A stretch of DNA of 64,000 nt from Microvirga ossetica (GCF_002741015.1 NZ_CP016616.1:3567501-3631500); one strand, 5' to 3'; positions 1 to 9,258 are shown, counted from the first letter of the stretch. Program-made: numbers and translations. The notes: a model not told the origin generated them from the letters alone.

Positions 1-25
1 CCGTGATGTCGGCGTCCTTCCGCAT
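1..25 (-). CDS. 5' end of an unidentified gene, cut by the window edge
   Basis: On the minus strand an ATG at 25-23 follows a GGGAGG ribosome-binding site four bases upstream. Eight codons (MRKDADIT) are visible before the window ends. The strong site makes a real start plausible, but the product cannot be named. Confidence 0.4.
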
Positions 26-668
26 CGGACCTCCCGCGTTCCCTTGATGAATAGGTCTCCAGGATTTGCATAAAATGACTCATAAATACAATATAAATTG
101 CATTTTAAATATTCAATATGCTGTTTCGCTGTTGCCATAAGCGGTTAAAGCTATTTAAATCAATGTCTTAATGGATTTTAGATCAGTCGGGGTCACTCGC
201 GTTGGCTCGCATCATGGAGACAGCCCAGCGGAGTTCGCTTCAAGGGTGCCAGCGACTTCGTCGAGCCGGACAAGAGATTCGACTGCCTTTTCGGCTTGAT
301 GAGGTGAAGAGCTAGCCGCTCACGGCGATGTGCCGTGCATATATTGCGTTTCATGCGAGCGGTCTGCCGCTTGAGCCCGCGCCAGCGGGACCGGCCTTAC
401 CTGTCCGAAATTGCCAAGCATGCGTCTCAAACTGTCAAGCATAATTGTGTGAACCTGCATAAAGTCCATCGCGCCAGACAGAACGAGCAAACGGTTGAGC
501 GGGGAAGCGATCAGCGCGGATAATATCGATCCGTAGTCTTCTTGCGGTGCGGACCAGGGGGCATGATCCTCGGGACGGGCCTACCGCTGCCGTCGAGCCG
601 ACGTGAGTTCGAGATCGCGAAAGCAGGAGCAGGATGTGCCGCCGGAAGCATCTATCGCGGGAGTGAGA
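26..668. other. Intergenic stretch without a recognisable gene
   Basis: Positions 60-180 are markedly AT-rich for this genome and could hold the promoter of the leftward gene that starts at 25. Short open frames here have no recognisable product or ribosome-binding site. I see no RNA gene. Confidence 0.4.
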
Positions 669-1202
669 ATGGACGGTAACGACCGCCGCAGCGAAAGCGT
701 CAGTTCGTTCGTGGCGTCCCGAATTCTTCTGTCCCGTCCCGGAGCCCTTTGCGGGCTCGCGGCGGCGGCGATCGTTGCGCCGATGCTGGTCGGCTGCACC
801 ACCTCGGGAAGTGGGCCAGCGACCGTCGCCAATGTCGAGGCTCCTGCAGCCTTTGCGCGCGAGCGCTTGGTCGGCCGGTGGGGTGTCGCGTCGTTCCACA
901 CCGACAAGGATCGGCCGCGAACGGAACGCGAGGCGCGGGCTCAGTGCAATCTGCCTTATACGATCGCCAAGGGCCCGACCGACGGGGTGATGATGCATGT
1001 CGCCGACGACCCGAAGCTGTATGAGTTGAGACTCAAGGGCGACAGGGCGGGCCGGACCTATCTCGGCTTCGAGTCGCCGCCGGGCGACCCGCAGGATCGC
1101 GAGATTCTGTCGGCGACGGACAATCTCATGCTCATGCGCTTCGTCGATCCGGACGCGAACCGGCGCTATGGAACCTTCGTATACGTGCGCTGCAGCGCCT
1201 GA
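669..1202 (+). CDS. Small putative lipoprotein of unknown function
   Basis: A 177-aa product. The ATG at 669 has a GGGAG ribosome-binding site five bases upstream, which favours it over an upstream in-frame ATG at 603. Residues about 25-45 form a hydrophobic segment ending in a lipobox (LVGC), so the protein is probably an outer- or inner-membrane lipoprotein. The rest is soluble, with two further cysteines (QCNLPY and the C-terminal VRCSA) that could form a disulfide in the periplasm. I recognise no family. The next gene, an L,D-transpeptidase, starts 31 bases downstream on the same strand, which suggests co-transcription and an envelope role. This is inference. Confidence 0.7.
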   Translation: MDGNDRRSESVSSFVASRILLSRPGALCGLAAAAIVAPMLVGCTTSGSGPATVANVEAPAAFARERLVGRWGVASFHTDKDRPRTEREARAQCNLPYTIAKGPTDGVMMHVADDPKLYELRLKGDRAGRTYLGFESPPGDPQDREILSATDNLMLMRFVDPDANRRYGTFVYVRCSA

Positions 1203-1233
1203 CGATAGAATCCAAAAAGCGGAGGACAGGGAT

Positions 1234-1878
1234 TTGCCAAAACTGCGAAAGAATCCTGATCGACCGGTGCCAGTGCACTGGACTGCGGCGGCTTGGTTTG
1301 CGCTTGCTGCCTGTCTTCCCTTTCAGCAGCTTCATGCACAAGCGAGGCCAGCCGCGCAGGAGACGCTCCAGGTGCTCGACGAACCGGGGCGCATCTCGAC
1401 CGAGGAAGTCGTCATCAACGACGGACCTTACGCTCGCCAGTTCGTGTTCTTCAGGTCCAGCGAGCCGCCCGGCACCCTGGTCATCCACACGTCGGAGCGG
1501 TTTCTCTACATCGTTCAGGGCAACAACCGTGCGCTGCGCTACGGCATCGGTGTCGGGCGTGAAGGCTTTCAATGGTCCGGTTTGGTGAGTGTCAGCCGCA
1601 AGGCCGAGTGGCCCGACTGGCGTCCGCCGCCGGAGATGATATCGCGCCAGCCCTATCTCCCGCGCTTCATGGCAGGCGGTCCCGGAAATCCGATGGGCGC
1701 CCGCGCGCTCTATCTCGGATCGACGGTCTTCCGCGTCCACGGCACCAACCAGCCGGAGACGATCGGGCATGCCATCTCGTCGGGCTGCTTCCGGCTGGCC
1801 AATGGCGACATCATCGATCTTTACGAGCGGGTTCCGATCGGCACGAAGGTGGTGGTCCGGCACGGCGCCAGTCTCTAA
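1234..1878 (+). CDS. L,D-transpeptidase (YkuD/ErfK family), secreted
   Basis: A 214-aa protein that probably makes 3-3 peptidoglycan cross-links or attaches proteins to peptidoglycan in the periplasm. The catalytic YkuD signature is visible near the C-terminus: HGTNQ, then about 14 residues later SGCFRL with the nucleophilic cysteine. The N-terminus has a hydrophobic signal segment (WTAAAWFALAACLPFQQLHAQA). I chose the TTG at 1234 because GGAGG lies eight bases upstream; the in-frame ATG at 1168 overlaps the preceding gene. The domain ends close to the C-terminus, as in short alphaproteobacterial members. It probably forms a unit with the lipoprotein gene upstream. Confidence 0.9.
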   Translation: MPKLRKNPDRPVPVHWTAAAWFALAACLPFQQLHAQARPAAQETLQVLDEPGRISTEEVVINDGPYARQFVFFRSSEPPGTLVIHTSERFLYIVQGNNRALRYGIGVGREGFQWSGLVSVSRKAEWPDWRPPPEMISRQPYLPRFMAGGPGNPMGARALYLGSTVFRVHGTNQPETIGHAISSGCFRLANGDIIDLYERVPIGTKVVVRHGASL

Positions 1879-1933
1879 CGCGGGCATCCCGGCCTCGGGA
1901 TTGCGACGCTTCACGACATGGGGATTGGAGATC

Positions 1934-2971
1934 ATGTTGAAAGCAGCCAACGCCGATATCCGCTGCGTCTTCGCGGGGTTCGCAGCCCTCCTTTTCAGCG
2001 CTTCCGCATTGCCTGCGGCAGCCGGAACTCTCGAGACCGTGAAGCAGCGCGGCGTCCTGCAATGCGGCGTCAGCGAGGGCCTGTTCGGATTCTCTGAGCG
2101 CAACGCCCAGGGACAATGGTCGGGCTTCGATGTCGATTTCTGCCGCGCCGTCGCGGGCGCGATCCTGGACGATCCGTCGAAGGTCACGTTCGTTCCATTG
2201 TCAGCCGGCGACAGGTTCGAGGCTCTTCGCGCGGGCCGTGTCGACCTGCTGTCCCGGAACTCGACATGGACTTTGGAGCGAGAGGCGGGCCTTGGCCTGG
2301 CCTTCGCCGGGATCACCTATCACGATGGCCAGGGCTTCATGGTCATGCGCGATCTCAATGTCACCTCCGCCCTGGAGCTCAACGACGCGAAGGTGTGCGT
2401 CGAGACAGGCACCACAAGCCAGCTCAATCTGGCGGATTTCTTTCGTGCCAACTCGATGACGTTCGAGGAGCGCGCCTTTCCGACGGCCGGGGAGGCCCTC
2501 AATGCCTTCCAGTCAGGTCAATGCAATGTCCTGACGCGGGATCAATCCGCGCTTTATGCAGAACGCCTGAAACTTCCCCGGCCGAAAGACGCCATCATCC
2601 TCCCGGATGTCATCTCGAAAGAGCCGCTCGGGCCGGTGACGCGCGCGGATGATTTTGCCTGGTTCACCATCGTGAAGTGGGTGAATTTTGCCCTCGTGAA
2701 TGCGGAGGAACTCGGGATCTCATCCCGGAATGCAGCCGAGGCAACGACGTCCGGCAAGCCCGATGTGCGCCGCTTCGCCGGCCTGGAGGGCGGGTTCGGC
2801 AAGATGCTGGGGTTGGATGATGCCTGGGCGCTTCGCGCGGTGCGGGCCACCGGGAATTATGCCGAGATCTACGAGCGAAATCTCGGCGTCGAGTCCCGAC
2901 TCGGCATCCCGCGTGGGCTGAACCAGCTTTGGAGCATGGGAGGCGTGCTCTACGCGCCACCGCTTCGGTAG
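1934..2971 (+). CDS. AapJ-like general L-amino-acid ABC transporter binding protein (orphan)
   Basis: A 345-aa periplasmic binding protein of the SBP_bac_3 family, closest in pattern to AapJ: VKQRGVLQCGVSEGLFGFSE near the N-terminus, an ARAGRVDLLSRNSTWTLERE block, and VISKEPLGPVTR. Residues 1-30 form a signal peptide ending ALPAAAG. GGAG lies three bases before the ATG at 1934. In Rhizobiales aapJ normally heads aapJQMP, but no permease or ATPase follows here: the next gene is over 430 bases away and encodes a GntR regulator. It may serve a transporter encoded elsewhere or act as a sensor. Function in amino-acid binding is a family inference. Confidence 0.88.
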   Translation: MLKAANADIRCVFAGFAALLFSASALPAAAGTLETVKQRGVLQCGVSEGLFGFSERNAQGQWSGFDVDFCRAVAGAILDDPSKVTFVPLSAGDRFEALRAGRVDLLSRNSTWTLEREAGLGLAFAGITYHDGQGFMVMRDLNVTSALELNDAKVCVETGTTSQLNLADFFRANSMTFEERAFPTAGEALNAFQSGQCNVLTRDQSALYAERLKLPRPKDAIILPDVISKEPLGPVTRADDFAWFTIVKWVNFALVNAEELGISSRNAAEATTSGKPDVRRFAGLEGGFGKMLGLDDAWALRAVRATGNYAEIYERNLGVESRLGIPRGLNQLWSMGGVLYAPPLR

Positions 2972-3406
2972 TTGCTGGCGGTATGAACTTTCGGTGCGGC
3001 GAGGAATTGCCTGTTGGGTTCTCGGGGTTTTCCTGGATACCGTGACGAGGTCGAAGCAGCGGAGATCGTCTCCTCGGTGCGTCAGAATCCTGCTTCGCAT
3101 GCCGGACCTCCTGCCGATCCGGAATGAGATTGGTCACTTAGGCATCCGTCACGTGTCCCTACGAGGGGCTGGTCGCCAGGCCAGCCCCTCTATTGTTTAG
3201 CCATGCCTGCCCCAAGCTGGGGTGTTTGGTCCAGGCGTATGGTGGTTCGGGTGGCCTTGGCGCGCCGGCCGCGCCCAGGATGCGCCGTCACGGGGATCCG
3301 ATAGCGACGATGCTGCAAGATGGTTCCCGCTGGCCCCATTTGCGCTAATGTCTCATCGTTTGACATCGACCGGCGCGGCCTCGAGAGGGCGCATGGGGTA
3401 GACGCG
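2972..3406. other. Intergenic region between the AapJ-like gene and the GntR gene
   Basis: It contains a strong hairpin at 3163-3190 (listed separately) and no credible gene. A weak TTGACA at 3359-3364 could belong to the promoter of the regulator gene, but I see no convincing -10 partner. Confidence 0.4.
3163..3198 (+). terminator. Hairpin terminator
   Basis: A perfect 10-bp stem (GAGGGGCTGG 3163-3172 with CCAGCCCCTC 3181-3190) encloses an 8-nt loop and is followed by TATTGTTT. It probably ends the transcript of the AapJ-like gene and isolates the GntR cluster downstream. Confidence 0.65.
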
Positions 3407-4180
3407 ATGGAGATCTCGGGGCAGGAAGCTGAAACCGTTCGGCAGGGCCAGTCCGAGGCCCGTCAGCCACTCTATCTCGCGGTATACGACTCGCTGCGAG
3501 ACGAAATCCAAGTCGGCAAATGGAAGGTCGGTGCCTCGCTGCCGTCGGAGGCCGATCTGTCGGATCGCTTCCGCGTCAGCCGTATCACGACGCGCCACGC
3601 ACTCCGGCTCCTCGAGGCGGACGGCTATATCAGGAAGGCGCAATCCCGGCGTCCGGTCGTCATGGCCGCAGCTCCGGCCCGCAGGGAAGGCTGGTTCATG
3701 GAGTCCATGGCCGACATCGTCGAGATGGTCGGCGACGCGCGCCTCGACATCAGAAGCTGGAGGCAGGAACGCTCCGCCCCGGACGCGAGAGACTTCGGGT
3801 TACCGCTTGCGACGCGACTCCACTGCCTGCGCGGAATCCTTTCCCGCAACGGACGACCCTATGCCCGCTCGATCATCTATTTCCCGCCGCAGATCGGGGC
3901 ACGGCTGTCACGCGGCGCTTTCGACGACGCGGTGGTCTTCCGCGTGCTCCAGCGGTTGCTGGGTATTCACATCGAGGACGTCCAGCTGACCGTATGGTCG
4001 GAACTCGCTTCCGAAGAGGATGCTCGAGATCTTCGGTGCGAGGTGGGCAGTGCCCTCCTGGCGACCCAACTGCAATACAGGGACGAGAACGCTTCCCTCA
4101 TCGAGATCGCCTATAGCCGCGCTCTCGCATCCGAGGCCAAACTTTCCACGCGTCTCGTCACCTCGGCGCGAGTTCCTTGA
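3407..4180 (+). CDS. GntR-family transcriptional regulator with UTRA ligand domain (HutC subfamily)
   Basis: A 257-aa repressor-type regulator, the likely local controller of the cluster that follows. Residues about 20-85 form the winged helix typical of GntR (PLYLAVYDSLRDEI, SLPSEADLSDRFRVSRITTRHAL). Residues about 95-250 match the UTRA/HutC effector domain, which binds a small-molecule inducer. I start at the ATG at 3407, with GGGG upstream; the longer frame from 3320 adds a non-conserved leader. A palindrome overlapping the next promoter (4199-4210) resembles HutC-type operators. Inducer unknown, presumably the substrate or an intermediate of the pathway encoded downstream. Confidence 0.93.
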   Translation: MEISGQEAETVRQGQSEARQPLYLAVYDSLRDEIQVGKWKVGASLPSEADLSDRFRVSRITTRHALRLLEADGYIRKAQSRRPVVMAAAPARREGWFMESMADIVEMVGDARLDIRSWRQERSAPDARDFGLPLATRLHCLRGILSRNGRPYARSIIYFPPQIGARLSRGAFDDAVVFRVLQRLLGIHIEDVQLTVWSELASEEDARDLRCEVGSALLATQLQYRDENASLIEIAYSRALASEAKLSTRLVTSARVP

Positions 4181-4210
4181 CAATTTTGTGGACAAAGGTT
4201 GTTATAACAA
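4177..4210 (+). promoter_or_regulatory. Promoter with an overlapping GntR-type operator
   Basis: TTGACA at 4177-4182 is followed, 18 bases on, by GTTATA at 4201-4206, a fair sigma-70 pair. TTGTTATAACAA (4199-4210) is a perfect 12-bp palindrome covering the -10 region, with the GT...AC edges expected for HutC-subfamily GntR operators. It lies 50 bases before the dehydrogenase start and right after the regulator gene, so repression by that regulator is a reasonable inference. Confidence 0.6.
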
Positions 4211-4259
4211 GTTGAGGCACCAACCCGGCAGAAACGGGGACGCCCCAGAGGAAAACGCC

Positions 4260-5057
4260 ATGCAGGTCGACCTCCAAGGGAAGGTCGCACTGGTGACTGG
4301 CGCAGCGCAAGGGATCGGCCGTTCCATAGCCGATACGCTGGCGCGAAACGGCGCGCGGGTCATCTATACGGACCTCGACATCGATCGTGCGGTCGATGCT
4401 GCACGCACCTCGACTCCATGCGACGAAGGTCATCTCGCCTTTGCAATGGATGTCTCTGACGGACCCTGCATCGACGCGACGGTCGCCGAGGCGGCAGCGG
4501 CGGCGGGCCGGATCGACATTCTCGTCAACAATGCCGGGATCGGGGTGAAGGCGGCGGATCGAAAAACCATCGACGAATTTCCGGTCGACACTTGGGAGGA
4601 GATGCTTCGGATCGACCTGACCGGGGTGTTTCGCGTCAGCCGTGCCGTCATTCCGCACATGAAGTCCCAGCGCACTGGTCGGATCATCAACATCGCATCC
4701 GTCCTCGGCCTTGTGCCGATGCGTCTGCAAAGCTCCTACGTCGCCGCAAAAGCGGGAGTGGTCAACCTGACCCGCTCGATGGCGCTCGAGCTGGCGCCCC
4801 ATGGCATCCTGGTCAACGGGATCGCGCCGGGCTCGACGGCGACCGAGGGCTGGAAGCGCTGGGTCGGCGACGCGAAGAGCGAGGAGCTCGACCTTCATGC
4901 GAGGCTTCTGTCGCATATCCCCCTTGGCAGGCCTGCCTCTACGCAGGAGATCGCGAACGGCGCCCTTTTCCTCGCAGCCCCGGAAAGCTCCTACATCACA
5001 GGACATATCCTTCCCATCGACGGCGGCTGGACCGCCGGCTTCGCGCGGGATTTCTGA
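4260..5057 (+). CDS. Short-chain dehydrogenase/reductase (classical SDR)
   Basis: A 265-aa NAD(P)-dependent oxidoreductase. The cofactor motif TGAAQGIG is near residue 15, NNAG near residue 90, and the catalytic Ser/Tyr/Lys are in the IASV block and YVAAKAG. The aspartate after the second beta strand (YTDLDID) suggests NAD rather than NADP. The C-terminal IDGGWTAGF is standard. It is the first structural gene after the operator and lies 3 bases before the E1 gene, so it is probably translated from the same message. The substrate is not readable from sequence; it probably oxidises a hydroxyl group in the same pathway. Confidence 0.92.
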   Translation: MQVDLQGKVALVTGAAQGIGRSIADTLARNGARVIYTDLDIDRAVDAARTSTPCDEGHLAFAMDVSDGPCIDATVAEAAAAAGRIDILVNNAGIGVKAADRKTIDEFPVDTWEEMLRIDLTGVFRVSRAVIPHMKSQRTGRIINIASVLGLVPMRLQSSYVAAKAGVVNLTRSMALELAPHGILVNGIAPGSTATEGWKRWVGDAKSEELDLHARLLSHIPLGRPASTQEIANGALFLAAPESSYITGHILPIDGGWTAGFARDF

Positions 5058-5060
5058 GCC

Positions 5061-7481
5061 ATGGCGCCATTGCAGCGGGACACCGGCGGCGGAGAACTCA
5101 GCAACCGGTTTCCGCTGCCGGATGGGCTATCCTCCGAAGCAATGGTCGGGCTCTACAGGAGCATGGTTCTCCTGAGGAAATTCGAGCTGGCGGCACAGGT
5201 CGCGTGCCGGACGGGAGAGACGCCGGGCTTCCTCCACCTCTATGTGGGCCAGGAAGCGACTGCCTCCGGAATCTGCGCCCACCTGCAGCCGACCGACTGG
5301 ATCACGTCCACGCATCGCGGTCATGGACACGCGCTGGCAAAGGGCATGGACCCGCGCGTGCTCATGGCGGAACTCTATGGCAAGCACGACGGATGCTGCG
5401 GCGGACGCGGCGGCACCATGCATCTGTACGATCCGGCGATCGGTCTCTTCGGGACGAACGGTCTGGTGGGAGGCGGCATCCCCTCGGCGGTCGGTGCAGC
5501 GATCAGCGCCAAGTATCGAGGCACGCGTGATGTTTCCGTCGCTTTCTTCGGAGACGGAGCGACCAACCATGCCGCCTTCCATGAATCGCTGAACTTCGCC
5601 GGGGTGAGGCGGGCTCCGGTGGTGCTGGTCTGCGAGAACAATCTCTACGCGACGGCAACCGCTCTCTCGTCGGTCACTCTCAATCCCGAGATCGCGAGCC
5701 GGGCGGCGGCCTATGGCATCCCGGGCATCGCCGTCGACGGCAACGACGTGGTGGCGGTCTGGCAGGCAGCTCGCGAAGCGGTGGAGCGCGCCCGCGAGGG
5801 GCACGGACCGACCCTGATCGAGGCGAAGACCTACCGCACCGTCGGCCACCACGAGGGCGATCCCGTAGTCGGCATGTACCGGACGCAGGAGGAAGTGGAC
5901 GAATGGGCCAAGCGGTGCCCGGTCGAGACCTTCAGGCGCCGGATCATGGAGGATTACGCGATCGTCACAGGACGCGAGCTCGATCAGATCGACGAGTCCG
6001 TCGACGCTTCGGTCAAGGCCGCAATCGAATTCGCCCGCCGATCGCCTGAACCGGAGCCAAGCACCTATTCGCTTCACGTCTTCGCGGACCCGATCAATCC
6101 GCCCGAGGCGACGGCACCGACGCCCCGAGGCCGTCCCACGGTCGAAACGGGCTGGCTCGATGCCGTCAGGGAGGGGATCGCCGAGGAGATGCGGCACAAC
6201 CGCAACCTGATCTATTTCGGGGAGGGAACCGGCGAGCGCGGCGGCACCTTCGCGCACACCAAGGGATTGTACCAGGAGTTCGGCAGGGACCGCATGGTCG
6301 ACACGCCGATCTCGGAACTCGGCTTTACCGGCGCGGCGCTCGGCGCGTCCGCCACGGGCACCCGCTGCATCGCGGACCTCATGTTCGCCGACTTCCTGTT
6401 CGAGGCAGCCGGACAGATCGTCCTGCAGGCGGCGAAGCTGCGCTACATGTCGAACGGCCAGATGCAGGCCCCCATGGTCATCCGCGTCGGCGCGGGTGCT
6501 GTGCGCTCGGCTGGCCCCCACCACTCGGGCACCTACCATCCGGTATGGGCGCATGTTCCGGGTCTCGTGGTCTGCCTTCCGTCGACGCCGGCCGACGCCA
6601 AGGGACTGATGAAGACCGCCCTCCGAGCCCGCGATCCGGTCATCATGCTGGAGACGAAGGCGCTGTTCTCGTCGAAGGGGCCTGTGCCGGAAGGCGAGCA
6701 TCTCGTGCCTTTCGGACTCGCACGGATCGCCCGGAAGGGGACCGACCTCACCATCGCGAGCGCCGGACAGCTCGTCATCAGGTCGCTCGAGGCCGCCGAC
6801 ATCCTGGCCGAGGGCGGCATCTCCGCCGAAGTCATCGATCTCCGGACCATTCAGCCGCTCGACGTCGAGACCGTGGCTGACAGCGTCAGGCGCACCCATC
6901 GCCTTCTCGTCGTCGATGAGGCGTATGCCATGTTCGGGGTTGGCGCCGAGCTCGGCCAGTCCATGAACGAACTCTGCTTCGATCACCTGGATGCTCCCGT
7001 CGCCCGTCTTCACACAGCGCCCGTTACCCATCCGTTTGCACCGTCCCTCGAGCGCGCCATGCTGGTGTCCACCGACCGCATCGTCGCCGCCGCGAGACGC
7101 CTTGCGCAGGGCGAGGTCGATCCGATCGACCGTGTGGGCCGGTTCTCCGCAGAGGCCAGACACACGGCACCAGTGTCCGATGACTTATCTGTGCGGCGGC
7201 CCCGTCCCGAGGCCGAGGTGCCTGCGCGGGGCACGGTCGACGGCACCCCGATTACGATGCCCTTCGGCGACCTGACGGTGAGCGAGGGCAAGCTCGTCAA
7301 ATGGTATCGCCGACTTGGAGAAAGCGTGACGCAGGGCGACCACGTGGCAGACATCGAGACAGACAAGGCCGTTGTCGAGATCGAGTCCCCCGCCAGCGGA
7401 ATTCTCGCCGAGATACTTGCAAGGGACGGGGCGACGGTCGCCATGGGATCGCCGATCGGTATCGTTCGGGAGGTGAACTGA
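5061..7481 (+). CDS. Single-chain 2-oxoacid dehydrogenase E1 (alpha+beta) with C-terminal lipoyl domain
   Basis: An 806-aa fusion. Residues about 20-330 are an E1-alpha (AcoA/PdhA type) with the thiamine-diphosphate motif GDGATNHAAFHESLNFA...ENNLYA. Residues about 355-690 are an E1-beta (transketolase core plus C-terminal domain, with the PSTPADAKGL block). The last 80 residues are a lipoyl domain with the lipoylation motif ETDKA around residue 770. E1 proteins usually act as separate alpha and beta chains and borrow the lipoyl domain of E2; here E1 carries its own, while no E2 acyltransferase or E3 is nearby. It should decarboxylate a 2-oxoacid and transfer the acyl group to its own lipoyl arm. 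The next gene overlaps its stop by one base. Confidence 0.92.
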   Translation: MAPLQRDTGGGELSNRFPLPDGLSSEAMVGLYRSMVLLRKFELAAQVACRTGETPGFLHLYVGQEATASGICAHLQPTDWITSTHRGHGHALAKGMDPRVLMAELYGKHDGCCGGRGGTMHLYDPAIGLFGTNGLVGGGIPSAVGAAISAKYRGTRDVSVAFFGDGATNHAAFHESLNFAGVRRAPVVLVCENNLYATATALSSVTLNPEIASRAAAYGIPGIAVDGNDVVAVWQAAREAVERAREGHGPTLIEAKTYRTVGHHEGDPVVGMYRTQEEVDEWAKRCPVETFRRRIMEDYAIVTGRELDQIDESVDASVKAAIEFARRSPEPEPSTYSLHVFADPINPPEATAPTPRGRPTVETGWLDAVREGIAEEMRHNRNLIYFGEGTGERGGTFAHTKGLYQEFGRDRMVDTPISELGFTGAALGASATGTRCIADLMFADFLFEAAGQIVLQAAKLRYMSNGQMQAPMVIRVGAGAVRSAGPHHSGTYHPVWAHVPGLVVCLPSTPADAKGLMKTALRARDPVIMLETKALFSSKGPVPEGEHLVPFGLARIARKGTDLTIASAGQLVIRSLEAADILAEGGISAEVIDLRTIQPLDVETVADSVRRTHRLLVVDEAYAMFGVGAELGQSMNELCFDHLDAPVARLHTAPVTHPFAPSLERAMLVSTDRIVAAARRLAQGEVDPIDRVGRFSAEARHTAPVSDDLSVRRPRPEAEVPARGTVDGTPITMPFGDLTVSEGKLVKWYRRLGESVTQGDHVADIETDKAVVEIESPASGILAEILARDGATVAMGSPIGIVREVN

Positions 7482-8503
7482 TGCGCATCCTGCTGTCCCA
7501 GTTCAGGCATCCCGACGACCGGATCGAGCGGGAGGCGATAGGCAGCGAAGGCGAACTCATCGTTCAATCGGTCAACGATGGCGCGTGGTGTTCGGTACCG
7601 AAGGATGCACGTGCGAGCATCGACGGCATCATCCACTCGCCTCCGGGCACAGACGTAGACGGACCGCCCTCGGAGTATCCGAACGTAAAAGCGCTTGTCC
7701 GCTCCGGGGTCGGGTTCGATGGACTGAACCTTGAGGCCTGGGGCCGCAATGGCACGGCCGTCTTCAACGTCCCGGATTATGCCACCTCGGAGGTCGCCGA
7801 CCATGCGATCGCGCTCATGCTATCACTCACCCGGGGCGTGTTCACCTACAACGATGCCATCAGGGCCGATCCGGCAACCGGATGGACACAGGGCATCGCG
7901 CCCGCCGTCCGCCGCCTGCGGGGCGCGGTCTTCGGGATCGTCGGTCTCGGCCGCATCGGACTGGCCACGGCAATCCGGGCACGCGCCTTCGGCATGCGGA
8001 TCGCCTTCCACGACCCGTATCTGCCATCCGGCATGGAGATCGCCGTCGATACACAGCGATGCGCGAGCCTCCACGAATTGATCGCGATCTCGGACGTGGT
8101 CAGCATCCATGCCCCCTCGAACGAGGAAACACGCGGCCTCATCGGCGCGGGAGCGTTGGCGCATGCCAAGCCCGGTCTTGTCCTGGTCAACACGGCGCGC
8201 GGCTCGCTCGTCGACCTCGACGCGCTTCACGATGCCCTCAGGACGCGGCGGATCATGGCTGCGGGGCTGGACGTCCTGCCGACCGAGCCTGCCGATTCCA
8301 CGCATCCGCTGATCAATGCATGGCGTCGTGGTGAGGACTGGATCAATGGACGGCTGGTTCTCACGCCGCATGCTGCATTCTACTCGCCTTCGTCCGTCAT
8401 CGACATGCGGGTGAAGAGCGTCGAGACCGTCCTCCGACACATCCGGAGCGGCGATCTCTCCAACTGCGTCAACAGGGAGTTTCTGGTGCGCCGCCCGGTG
8501 TGA
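7481..8503 (+). CDS. D-isomer-specific 2-hydroxyacid dehydrogenase (CtBP/phosphoglycerate-dehydrogenase type)
   Basis: A 340-aa NAD-dependent enzyme interconverting a 2-hydroxyacid and its 2-oxoacid. The Rossmann motif GIVGLGRIG is near residue 150. Catalytic elements are visible: VNTARGSLVD with its arginine, a glutamate in the LDVLPTEP block, and the histidine of TPHAAFYS. VPDYATSEVADHAIALML is typical of the CtBP-like branch. The ATG overlaps the E1 stop (TGATG), with GGGAGG 7 bases upstream, so translation is coupled. The product would be a natural substrate for the E1 protein. Substrate identity is unknown. Confidence 0.92.
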   Translation: MRILLSQFRHPDDRIEREAIGSEGELIVQSVNDGAWCSVPKDARASIDGIIHSPPGTDVDGPPSEYPNVKALVRSGVGFDGLNLEAWGRNGTAVFNVPDYATSEVADHAIALMLSLTRGVFTYNDAIRADPATGWTQGIAPAVRRLRGAVFGIVGLGRIGLATAIRARAFGMRIAFHDPYLPSGMEIAVDTQRCASLHELIAISDVVSIHAPSNEETRGLIGAGALAHAKPGLVLVNTARGSLVDLDALHDALRTRRIMAAGLDVLPTEPADSTHPLINAWRRGEDWINGRLVLTPHAAFYSPSSVIDMRVKSVETVLRHIRSGDLSNCVNREFLVRRPV

Positions 8504-8574
8504 TCCAGGGAAAGATCCACAGGCTCCGGCACGATCCCAGGCGTAGAGGCTGGGGCAAGGAGATAGGTGAGCCA

Positions 8575-9240
8575 TTGAACTACACGTTCCAGTTCGGCAC
8601 CGTGATTGACCACTTTCCGGACCTCCTCGCCGGGGCCGCGCTGACGATCCGCCTGTCCGCGCTCACGATGGTCTTCGGGTTGGCCATCGGCATGGCGTGT
8701 GCGGTGGCCAAGGCCTACGGTCCACGGCCGCTCCGGTGGCTGGCGACGTCTTACATCGAGCTCATCCGCAACACGCCGTTCCTGATCCAGCTCTACTTCG
8801 TGTTCTTCGCGCTCCCTCACCTCGGGGTGCGCCTCAGCCCCAACAATTCCGCCTTGCTCGCGATGGTGATCAACCTAGGCGCCTATTCGGCTGAGATCGT
8901 ACGAGCCGGCGTCGAGTCTATCCCGCATGGCCAGATCGAGGCCGGACGGGCGCTCGGGCTGAGGCCGATCCAAATCGTCCGGTTCCTGATCCTCTTCCCG
9001 GCCCTGAAGGCAGTCTATCCGGCGCTGACAAGTCAGTTCATTCTTGTCCTCCTCGGATCGAGCATCGTCTCCGCCATCGCCGCGGACGAGCTCACCGCCG
9101 TCGCCAATACCCTCAATTCGCAGACATTCCGGAGCTTCGAGATCTACACGATCGTGACCCTCATGTACGTGGTGATCGTGTTCGGGTTCAGGGCGATATT
9201 CACATCGATCTATGCCTTTGCCTTCGCGAGGCGCGGATGA
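8575..9240 (+). CDS. Polar-amino-acid-type ABC transporter permease (first)
   Basis: A 221-aa inner-membrane permease of the HisM/GlnP family. About five transmembrane segments are visible, plus the cytoplasmic EAA loop (GQIEAGRALGLRPIQIVRFLILFP) that docks on the ATPase. I prefer the TTG at 8575, preceded by AGGTGA five bases upstream, because the family starts close to NYTFQFGTV. An upstream GTG at 8500 would overlap the dehydrogenase stop and add 25 non-conserved residues. It pairs with the permease that starts 18 bases downstream. Confidence 0.9.
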   Translation: MNYTFQFGTVIDHFPDLLAGAALTIRLSALTMVFGLAIGMACAVAKAYGPRPLRWLATSYIELIRNTPFLIQLYFVFFALPHLGVRLSPNNSALLAMVINLGAYSAEIVRAGVESIPHGQIEAGRALGLRPIQIVRFLILFPALKAVYPALTSQFILVLLGSSIVSAIAADELTAVANTLNSQTFRSFEIYTIVTLMYVVIVFGFRAIFTSIYAFAFARRG

Positions 9241-9258
9241 TTTCGAGAGGCACGGGAA

